A stretch of 45,609 nt of DNA from assembly GCA_938084675.1 (NCBI GenBank), contig CALKGM010000022.1:1-45609 (forward strand), in the 5' to 3' direction. This DNA comes from Candidatus Poseidoniaceae archaeon. Its GTDB lineage: Archaea > Thermoplasmatota > Poseidoniia > Poseidoniales > Poseidoniaceae. This document shows positions 1 through 8,200 of the stretch, in pieces (the stretch's first letter is position 1; every line of letters begins with the position of its first letter). Both the position numbers and the translations under genes were made by a program. The notes beneath the pieces were generated by a model. It ran no database searches, was not told the DNA's origin, and saw only the letters and a list, made by a program, of their open reading frames with translations.

Positions 1-353
1 GAAACAGTAAGTTGACGGGATTGCATTTGCATGTAGGGGTTTGCCCTAACGACGACTTGGAAGTCAACTTCCTGACCGGCACCGACATACATGTCACCGG
101 GGGCCGCAGTTGCAAGTCCGTCGCTTGTGACTTGAATAGCCACCTTCTCAACGTATGCAGTTGGGTTGGAGACCGTACAGGTCGTGTATCCGGTCAATGT
201 TGCACCGGGTTTGACCTCAACTTGAATTTGACCGGGTGCACAGGTCATTGAAATAGCCGCACCGGAGACTTGCGCAGATGCAGGCACCGCAACAAGAAGG
301 AGCGAAAAGAGGTAAATACTCATTAAAACTATGACGCGTTTGTATGCTGACAT
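1..353 (-). CDS. Secreted protein, N-terminal part only (paralogue of the cyclophilin N-domain)
   Basis: The reverse strand is open from an ATG at 353 to the window edge, so the 3' part is missing. The first 30 or so residues form a signal peptide: basic start, hydrophobic run rich in Leu, Val and Ile, then an Ala-rich cleavage region ending in PASAQ. The next roughly 85 residues read as a beta-rich extracellular domain with two Cys. The stretch CTVSNPTAYVEK and the following 20 residues match, almost residue for residue, the N-terminal domain of the cyclophilin at 44596. An in-frame ATG at 323 is an alternative start. I cannot tell whether the missing part carries a peptidyl-prolyl isomerase domain, so no function is assigned beyond exported, probably surface-located, protein. 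Confidence 0.75.
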   Translation of the reverse strand, partial: MSAYKRVIVLMSIYLFSLLLVAVPASAQVSGAAISMTCAPGQIQVEVKPGATLTGYTTCTVSNPTAYVEKVAIQVTSDGLATAAPGDMYVGAGQEVDFQVVVRANPYMQMQSRQLTV

Positions 354-453
354 TGTCTCACCTAACAGTCCTTCCAACATACCCCACCTCATAACCGTTA
401 TGGGCAACTTGTGCGAAAAATGAATTTTCGTGTTCCCAATTGACATCTGTGGA

Positions 454-527
454 TGGGCCCGAAGGGAATTGAACCCCTGACCTCCCGGTTATGAGCCGGG
501 TGCTCTAACCTACTAAGCTACAGGCCC
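454..527 (-). tRNA. tRNA with CAU anticodon (Met, or Ile2)
   Basis: The reverse strand folds as a complete tRNA. The seven-pair acceptor stem (GGGCCTG with CGGGCCC) has one G-U pair. The D-arm begins GCTTAG, the anticodon stem CCGG closes a loop containing CAT, and the T-arm has GGTTCAATTCC. The discriminator is A, and the next bases (TCC) show that CCA is not encoded. The first pair is G-C, so it is not a typical archaeal initiator (A1-U72). Elongator Met and the Ile2 tRNA that is modified at C34 cannot be separated with certainty by eye. Confidence 0.93.
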
Positions 528-572
528 TGGCCCGAGGGGCAACGGTAGGTGAAATGAACCTTCTGTCCAAAC

Positions 573-1874
573 TCAATCAAAATGAGCAAGAGAGGATTGT
601 GTTGGCTTTATCCATTCACGAACCTTCAACTCCATTTCATCACGAATGGACTCGGGCACGAAAACCATTGAGCGCTCGTCGGGTTGAGCCAACGAACGAA
701 TCAATGCTGAATGTTCGGAAGCATCTCTCCCGTCTTCAAGGACAATCCCCTCGACATAAGGCAAATATCCTCTCTTGCGTATGGTGGCCTGTATGACATC
801 AAGTTCAGGATTATAACCGGCCTCTTCAATGGCCTCCCGGAGGCGTGGAAGTATGATTTCGCTCATCTCAATGGTTAGATCATCAATCCGTAATGATTTG
901 TGAAAGTCCTTGCGAGACAATAATCTCCTCGCATACCCGGATAGCGCTGCATCATCATGGCGCGCCCACCGAGGCAGTGCCACTTTGACGTGAGCATCGT
1001 TAAGCGAAGCGTATTGCAAGGCTGTGAGTTCAGGGTTCAGCAGCATTTGCTCAAGTTCTTCTGTTAGCGCCAATGAGTCCTCTTGTGCAAGAAGACGCGC
1101 CCTTTCAAGCATGTTGACCAAATAATTCTGAGTCAACATGTTGACTTTGTGGAAATATACTTGCTGATACATGTGATATCGAGTCACCAAATAAGCTTCA
1201 ATGGCTGGAAGACCCCACTGTTTGACGAACAATCCTCCATCGTCTCCAACGCGAAGAGCTCTCATGACTCTGGCGCTGTCAAAGCCACCGATTTGAGCCC
1301 CAGTATTGGCTTGGTCACGAATCATGTAATCCATACGGTCAACGTCGACCTGGCTGCTTACGATTTCCTTCAAAAACTTAGGAATAGCAATCCCTTCAAA
1401 TTCATCGCTGCCGTCCATGATAGCAAAAAGGCGTTGAAGCCGTCGTTTACCAAGTACTTCTTCTACGACAATTCCGATAGCGGTTTCGTTGGATTCAAGC
1501 ATGCGCCGGCCCCACGATTCATGAGAAGCAAACGTTGCATAAACTCTTGGTGTTTCCAAAAGGTGCGAGTAGGGTGGATGTCCAATATCATGGAGCAAAG
1601 CCGCCAGTTGAACCAACTCAGCATCATCATCACTGATGATTCCTGGATGAGCCGTCTCAAGGTGATGGATGAATCGGCCGGCGAGATGGTAGGCACCGAG
1701 CGAGTGAGCAAACCTGTTATGGGTTGCAGCAGGGAATACATACTCACAGGTTGAAAGTTGTTGAATCGAACGAAGCCTTTGAAACTCAGGCGTATCAATA
1801 ATTTTCGCATGATGTGCGGGGACCAAAATATCCCTATGAATCTCGTCACGGATGACGCGGTCAGGTGCAGTCAT
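573..1874 (-). CDS. HD-domain metal-dependent phosphohydrolase (COG1078/dGTPase-like)
   Basis: The 433-residue protein belongs to the HD superfamily related to dGTP triphosphohydrolases and SAMHD1. The metal-binding set is visible: His57 in RFAHSLG, the His95-Asp96 doublet in LLHDIGHPPYSH, and the distal Asp in SSQVDVDRMDYMIRD near residues 173-187. The surrounding YVFPAATHNRFAHSLG matches the conserved segment in these proteins that precedes the HD pair. Expected activity is hydrolysis of a nucleotide phosphate, possibly dNTP; the substrate cannot be read from sequence. It begins at an ATG about 100 bp from the divergent OB-fold gene, and tRNA-Met lies just downstream on the same strand. Length is normal for COG1078. 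Confidence 0.88.
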   Translation of the reverse strand: MTAPDRVIRDEIHRDILVPAHHAKIIDTPEFQRLRSIQQLSTCEYVFPAATHNRFAHSLGAYHLAGRFIHHLETAHPGIISDDDAELVQLAALLHDIGHPPYSHLLETPRVYATFASHESWGRRMLESNETAIGIVVEEVLGKRRLQRLFAIMDGSDEFEGIAIPKFLKEIVSSQVDVDRMDYMIRDQANTGAQIGGFDSARVMRALRVGDDGGLFVKQWGLPAIEAYLVTRYHMYQQVYFHKVNMLTQNYLVNMLERARLLAQEDSLALTEELEQMLLNPELTALQYASLNDAHVKVALPRWARHDDAALSGYARRLLSRKDFHKSLRIDDLTIEMSEIILPRLREAIEEAGYNPELDVIQATIRKRGYLPYVEGIVLEDGRDASEHSALIRSLAQPDERSMVFVPESIRDEMELKVREWIKPTQSSLAHFD

Positions 1875-1974
1875 ATTGTGAAGGCCTCATCGCACCATGT
1901 TAAAGCAATTATCGGTGAAAACCGCCGTCTATTGGAATGAGAATGAATAAACACATGGTCCATCTCCACGATAC

Positions 1975-3732
1975 ATGGCCGATGCAGTGAAGGGACTAAT
2001 GGACCGCATCACCAATGAGGATCCTGAAACACGGGGTCAGCAACTTTGGGTGATGTTCGCACTTGCAATGTTCTTAGTGGCCACCTTGAATTGGTATGCT
2101 TATGTGAGGGAGCCTGAAACCATTGAAATCAGTTCTCTGTTAGAATACAAAAATGAAGTAGTCAAAGTCGAAGGCACACTCATTTCATGGGTTGAGGACC
2201 CGTACTCTTCGGGAGATGACAGAATTGATGCAATTATTGACGATGGTACTGGAGTCGTGGAAGCTCGCTGGTTTAGGCCAGGAGATATGCCCCCCATAGG
2301 AACCAACGTCACTGTTATGGGCGACGTCATCGAATATGACGGCAGAATATGGCTTCAGTCTCTTGGAGCTGGAGCATTTGAATTCACCTCTTCAGATTAT
2401 CCAGAGGTACAACAACTCGCACTTGCTGATGTTGCTAAAGACCCTGCCAAATACGCAGGAGAAGTGATTCAAATCACGGGCTTTATTGGTGAATCCATTA
2501 GTCCAGACAGCACGTTCAATTCTGCCTATCTTGGCGACCACCCGAATTATGGCAACTCTGAACACCAGATGCATTTGACCATTCGCTCAGCAACTGGAAC
2601 TTGGATTGAAGTAACATCTAAGGTTGAAATCCAAGGAATCTTGTCATACCAACAACGTGACCTGCGTTGGAGCCTTCAAGTTCAGGGGACCGATATACTC
2701 GTGGACCGAGCCCACACCATTAACATCCCACAACTTGACTGGAGTGCCGAAGCAACGTGGAGCTATCAGGCTGGACAAACCATCGACATGTCAGGCATGC
2801 TCCTCACAGGTGAAGGCGACTGGAGATTGATAGGACCAAACAACAGAGAGATTTGCTTGGTACCAAGCGATGAAGACCGGGCCAATGAGGAGGCTTCTTC
2901 AATGGACGGCACCATCCAAACCGTTCGTGGACGATTGCTGTGGTCTACAGCATCTTCAGGCTGGTGCATTGACGCCAATGAAGGAACTTCGCCACAACTT
3001 GTCAATCCAGAAACACCGATGAATCTCCTCGCCATGTTGTCAGCAAATCCTGTAGGCATGGTTGCAGACCCAAGCGCAACCTATACCCTTTCGGCTTACG
3101 TCAAGTACGCCATTGAACCATCTGTTGAAGACGAGGAAGGCTACCTTGTTGACTCTGCTGCGTATACTCCGGGCTGGACAACCGTGGCTGTCACCTTCCC
3201 GAGCCCACGAACTTCATGGCTTGAAACAGGGCAGAACGTCATCGCCAATGTATCGGTGACATGGGACGATGAAGATATGCGAATTCGTCTGTTAATTCAC
3301 GACTACACATTGGGCACCGTCCCCTCCGCACGCACGCTCCTTTGGGACGATGGTGCCACACAGTGGAGTTATTCCAGAGACCAAAATGTCATGATAAATG
3401 GCAAAGCAATGATGGAAGACGGTCAATGGAACCTCTACAGAGACGGTTCGAATCAATCCATAGTGCTCAACACAAAACCACAGTCCATCGGAACTGATTC
3501 CCTTCACGCAGACCAATCGATGACATGGACAGGACGCTTCAGACAAGTACAGAGTGCAGACGGGATGAGTTTGATCTATTCTCTTGACAGTGCGGATGTA
3601 CTTGACACCGACGGGGACGGCCTCGGCGATACCCTTGAAGATGGATTGGACGGCTATTCTGCTCTCAACGAGGACAGTAATGACGATGGTGTCTCAGACC
3701 GAGTTGAATATGAATCCTCACAAAGCAACTGA
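1975..3732 (+). CDS. Membrane-anchored OB-fold protein with C-terminal Ca-binding-type repeats
   Basis: The 585-residue protein has a short cytoplasmic N-terminus, one membrane segment at about residues 24-43, and a long exterior part. Residues 45-110 look like an OB-fold of the nucleic-acid-binding type (EVVKVEGTLISWV, then DDGTGVVEARWF and a V.GDVIEYDGRIWLQ strand). A second similar unit follows at about 118-245. The C-terminus has the Asp-rich DTDGDGLGDTLEDG and DSNDDGVSDRVEYE pattern of thrombospondin type-3/dockerin-like calcium loops. It leads a close co-directional run: the next gene starts 3 bp after its stop. A role in binding extracellular nucleic acid or another polymer is inference. 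No enzyme motif was seen. Confidence 0.7.
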   Translation: MADAVKGLMDRITNEDPETRGQQLWVMFALAMFLVATLNWYAYVREPETIEISSLLEYKNEVVKVEGTLISWVEDPYSSGDDRIDAIIDDGTGVVEARWFRPGDMPPIGTNVTVMGDVIEYDGRIWLQSLGAGAFEFTSSDYPEVQQLALADVAKDPAKYAGEVIQITGFIGESISPDSTFNSAYLGDHPNYGNSEHQMHLTIRSATGTWIEVTSKVEIQGILSYQQRDLRWSLQVQGTDILVDRAHTINIPQLDWSAEATWSYQAGQTIDMSGMLLTGEGDWRLIGPNNREICLVPSDEDRANEEASSMDGTIQTVRGRLLWSTASSGWCIDANEGTSPQLVNPETPMNLLAMLSANPVGMVADPSATYTLSAYVKYAIEPSVEDEEGYLVDSAAYTPGWTTVAVTFPSPRTSWLETGQNVIANVSVTWDDEDMRIRLLIHDYTLGTVPSARTLLWDDGATQWSYSRDQNVMINGKAMMEDGQWNLYRDGSNQSIVLNTKPQSIGTDSLHADQSMTWTGRFRQVQSADGMSLIYSLDSADVLDTDGDGLGDTLEDGLDGYSALNEDSNDDGVSDRVEYESSQSN

Positions 3733-3735
3733 GGG

Positions 3736-5244
3736 ATGAACATGCTGGAAGGATACTTTTTGGATTTGGCTTGGCTCTATGGAGCCTTGTTCTTCGGTGT
3801 CGCGATGGGTTCGCTCACCGGACTTATTCCTGGGTTCCACGTCAATAACGTCGCTCTCATATTGCTCGCACTATCTCCTGCACTACTGGATTTGGGCATT
3901 CCTCTTTCTGCAGTAGCAGCAATTATTGTTTCGACAGGTACCGTGCACACGTTTCTGAATTACATCCCTTCAGCGTTGATTGGAGCACCTGATGGAGATA
4001 CGGCGCTCTCCTTACTTCCTGGCCACCGCATGCTTCTTTCAGGAAACGCTGCGAGGGGAGTCGCGTGGTCTGCTCGTGGCTCACAACTCGGACTTTTCCT
4101 ATCCCTTCCGCTTATTATCCTTGCAAGAATCGCATTTGGACCAGAACTCGGGTGGTACGACCAACTCCGTTCAGTACTACCGTTTGTACTGCTGACCATC
4201 TCTCTCCTCCTCCTCGCGACTGAAACAACACGCCTCGATTGGCCTCTATGGATTCAACGATTGACTGGAGGACGACTGGGGAGAGACTCAAGATTCGTAG
4301 GATTCATTGCAGCATCGGCCTTCTTCTTACTGGCGGGATTGTATGGATGGGGCGTCTTTACGCTACCCGCCCGCTCACCCATCGGCATGCCGGATGCCAG
4401 CCTGCTCCTGCCTAGTTTAGCAGGCCTGTTTGGAATTGCTAATCTGCTCGACATTTACGCAACGACATCTCACTTGCCCCCACAAAAGGAGAATTGGGAA
4501 CTCCCTCCTGCTCGCCCCTTGATGGTGCCCTGCTTTTGGTCCAGTGTTGCTGGAGCGAGCATGGGTGTGCTACCGGGAATGACTGCATCCCAAGCTACTG
4601 TCCTTGTGATGGGTGGACGGAACCTTGCAGCCAAGGCACAAGGGAAGCAAGGGTACGGAATGGATTGGGAAACCCGAAGATTAACAGAAATGAGCGATGA
4701 TGAGTTGTTAGAAGTCGCCAAAGCAGAGGCTGCAGAAGGTGTAGAAGGCCCACAAACCAAACAGGATTTGGAAATTATTGCAATTCTATCCGCCGTCAAC
4801 ACTGCAGTTACCGTTATGGTTCTTGGATTCCTTTACATCATCAGCCGTTCTCGTTCTGGGGCCACACTCGCTCTCAAGATGATGTATCCTATTGAAACAT
4901 GGTCAGCCCTGGAACCCACTTCTGATTTCATACGTCTACTTGCGGTAACATTAGCCGCCGGATTGCTCGCTATGCCAATGATGCGCTATGTGGGTAAAGG
5001 GATGCTAAAACTTCACGCAGCAATTCCACTCCAACAAATGGTCATGGGCGTTATTCTCTTCGTTGTTGCGCTTGTATGGCTCTCAACCGGCTTTGTCGGT
5101 ATTGGAGTTCTCATCGTAGGAACCATCATTGGTTTGCTCCCTCCACGAATTGGAATTCGCCGTTCTCACGGAATGGGAATTATTCTTGTCCCAATTATGA
5201 TTTACACCTTTGCACAAAAATTCGATTCCTTCGGATTTATCTGA
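3736..5244 (+). CDS. TctA-like multi-spanning membrane protein (COG1784/DUF112 type)
   Basis: The 502-residue integral membrane protein has about ten or more hydrophobic segments. Two family landmarks are visible: GLIPGFHVNN near residue 30 with GAPDGDTALSLLPGHRML near 85-105, and, in the second half, GVLPGMTASQATVLVMGG near 275-292. This inverted pair of PG-containing loops is the hallmark of TctA (tripartite tricarboxylate transporter large subunit) and its archaeal relatives. No TctB or TctC gene is next to it, so carboxylate transport is not established. It starts 3 bp after the OB-fold gene and ends 18 bp before the LTD/PLD gene, suggesting one transcript and a shared envelope function. 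Confidence 0.8.
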   Translation: MNMLEGYFLDLAWLYGALFFGVAMGSLTGLIPGFHVNNVALILLALSPALLDLGIPLSAVAAIIVSTGTVHTFLNYIPSALIGAPDGDTALSLLPGHRMLLSGNAARGVAWSARGSQLGLFLSLPLIILARIAFGPELGWYDQLRSVLPFVLLTISLLLLATETTRLDWPLWIQRLTGGRLGRDSRFVGFIAASAFFLLAGLYGWGVFTLPARSPIGMPDASLLLPSLAGLFGIANLLDIYATTSHLPPQKENWELPPARPLMVPCFWSSVAGASMGVLPGMTASQATVLVMGGRNLAAKAQGKQGYGMDWETRRLTEMSDDELLEVAKAEAAEGVEGPQTKQDLEIIAILSAVNTAVTVMVLGFLYIISRSRSGATLALKMMYPIETWSALEPTSDFIRLLAVTLAAGLLAMPMMRYVGKGMLKLHAAIPLQQMVMGVILFVVALVWLSTGFVGIGVLIVGTIIGLLPPRIGIRRSHGMGIILVPIMIYTFAQKFDSFGFI

Positions 5245-5262
5245 ACCTAAGAACGTGATACT

Positions 5263-8200
5263 ATGAATAACCGAAACCTTGCTTTTGCCCTAACAATGCT
5301 CTTCCTTGTCTCATTAACGAGCCCACTTGCTCAAACAAATCTTGACCAAGAGTTGAGCAGCATGCCCGCTAACGGTCGCTCAACTGCTTGTACCAGCGAT
5401 ATTTGTCTTAACGAAGTCATACCAAACCCAGCAGGTGCTGATGATGCAGCATGGCCAAACGGTGAATGGTTTGAGGTGTTCAATAACGGGTCAACCGATG
5501 TGGATTTGACCGGATGGAAGGCCGTCAACAGTGGAAGTAAAACTCTGAATTTTGATGCGAACACGATCGTTGGCTACCAGGCTGGGAACGCCTCAACATG
5601 GACCATCTCGCCTGGCGAATATGTGGTCATAGCAAGGAACGGAGACAGTAATTTCTATCTTACGAACACTGGAATGACCTTGTCACTCTACGACCAAAAC
5701 AACAACAACATTCACGAAGCAACCTGGACTTCTGCCACCTCTGGAAAGAGTTACGAACAAGACCCAACAAATGCATCAGCAAATTGGATAAAAACCGGCT
5801 CACCATCACCTGGCCAAATTAATTCGGCTGGCACAGCAGCAGTGATGGTTCCATCAGACCTCGTCATCAGTGAAATCATGGCCAATCCTTGGCCTTCTTA
5901 CGATAACGAATCATGGCCTGGTGGCGAATGGGTTGAATTGTTCAACACAGGTTCCTCAGATATTGACTTGACAGGTTGGAGCATTGAAGATGCTGCAGGA
6001 AACCTTCTCCCCGTCAATGCCTCACACTTGGTGAATGCGACAGCATCCCCTTCGAGTTACATTATCTCTCCCGGACAACACAGAATTGTAGCCGTTAACG
6101 GAAGCAGTGCATATGGAATCCTCAACAACGGTCCAGAATCACTTACACTCAAATGGCCCAATGGCACTCCCTCCCAGGAAGTGTCCTACTCATCCACAGT
6201 TCAAGGATTCTCACTGATGTCAACCAGTCAAAGCAACGGCATGTGGGGTCCTGCACCTTACCCAACACAAGAAGGAATGAATCCTGTTGAATTGATTATG
6301 ATGCCAACACAAATGAACGACATCCAGATCTCCGAAATTCTCGTTAACGCAACAACAGAAGGTGCAGCATTCCCCGATGGTGAATGGATTGAACTCCACA
6401 ACACCGGTACGCTGGAGCTTGACCTCATGGGTTGGTCGTTGATCGACGGCATGGGTAACATCACCTTCCTTGACCCAGCAACCTTGGTATTCAATTCATC
6501 TCAAGGTTCGACGGGAATATCTCCAGACCAACGGAGATTGGTCCAATTCACCGGAGATACTGAACTGTGGGACAATTATAACCACATCATGCTACGGGAT
6601 ATGACTGGTCAAATCCAAGACACCGCCATGTATGACACAGACCATGGCGAGGATGTTGCACTCATTCGCTCTCAAGCCCCTACAGACCCTTGGACTCCCG
6701 CAGCATGGAAGACACCGGGCCAGCCAGAACCAGGAAGCGTTGTATCGGATGGATATGTACAATTTTCAGAAGTGCTGCCTGACGCTGTTGGAAGTGACAG
6801 CCAAATTTGGCCGAAAGGCGAGTGGCTTGAGCTCCTCAATTACGGTGACGAAGATATTGATGTTGGTGGCTGGAAACTCCAAGCACCCTCCCGAAGTTTA
6901 ACGCTGCATGAATACAACATGCCACTGCAATCCACCTCAGTTATCCCAGCCGGAGAAGTGGCTCTAATTGCGCTCAATGGAACAAGCAGTTTCTATCTCA
7001 AGCATACCAGTGCCGACTCGATTGGATTATTGGACATGGCAGGAGCAACTGTGGACACTATATCCTGGTCTTCAACCACCGAGGGAGAATCACTCATTCC
7101 CCCAAACAGCACCCATGCTGGTGTTGGGCCGTCAGGAGCCATGAACACTGGAGATTGGAAACAGTCGGCATGGGCAACGCCGGGCGAACTTAATCCCGTA
7201 TGGCCAGCATATTCTGGTTCAAGCAACGTCAGCATGACCGAAATTCTCCCGTACTGTGACGATGAATCAATTGACCCAGACGCAGATTGGGTTGAACTTT
7301 TCAACACGGGAATGGAAGACATCAATCTCAGCCGTTGGTCAATCGCGTCTCCTGAAGACCATCGCAGATTCATGCGCCCCGATAGCATGTGGGCAAACGG
7401 CACTACAACGACTTCAACCCTCCTTGCTGCAGGAGAGCGTGCCATATTTTTGATGGATGATGATGTCCTTTCAGGACTCGGAGATAGTGCAGATTTACTC
7501 GACCCTGACGGCGCCCTTATTCAGAGTGCAAGTTGGACCTTAGAAACCGATTGTCAAACCTTGGAAGCAGGACCTACCAGCAATGACCCCTGGATTCACA
7601 CACTATGGCCCACACCTGGAGAGGCTGAACCAGATGCAGGTAATCTTGCGAGCCCTGACGACCTCCGTCTAACTCGCTTAATGCCCGACGCTTCATCCTC
7701 AATATCGAGTACAATGGAATTCATTGAAATCACCAATTCAGGCGACAAACTTGCAGTCATGGACGGTTGGAAGCTACGGACCACTTCAAGTTCAGGAGTT
7801 CCTTATGATACCACGTTTGTGAATTTCATGATTCAACCCGGTACTGCGGTAATTCTTGCGAACGATGCATCCGCAGTAACGCTTTACGAAGACGGGATGG
7901 TTGTTGAACTTGAATCTGCTCTCAACCGAAGTTTCTACCTGACAAACTCAGGAGCAGCAGTTCAACTGCTTGACCCGTCGGGCAACGCTGTTGATACGGT
8001 TGTTTACGGAAACGGCCCGGTTGATGTTGACGGCTGGAGCGGGATTGCTTTGGTTGAACCTGTTACAAATTTGGACAACCTCATCTACCTGCGTGGAGAT
8101 GGCTGTGGTGACGCGCCTGACAGCGATGTTGTTGCAGACTGGCATCACCGATGGAGTCGCCTTGGTGGAAGCAACTTCTGCCTTGACCCAACCGTAACCA

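Noticed and set aside
1083-1754. 223-residue plus-strand open frame opposite the HD gene
   Set aside because: It lies wholly inside a gene with intact catalytic motifs and has no recognisable features; shadow frame.
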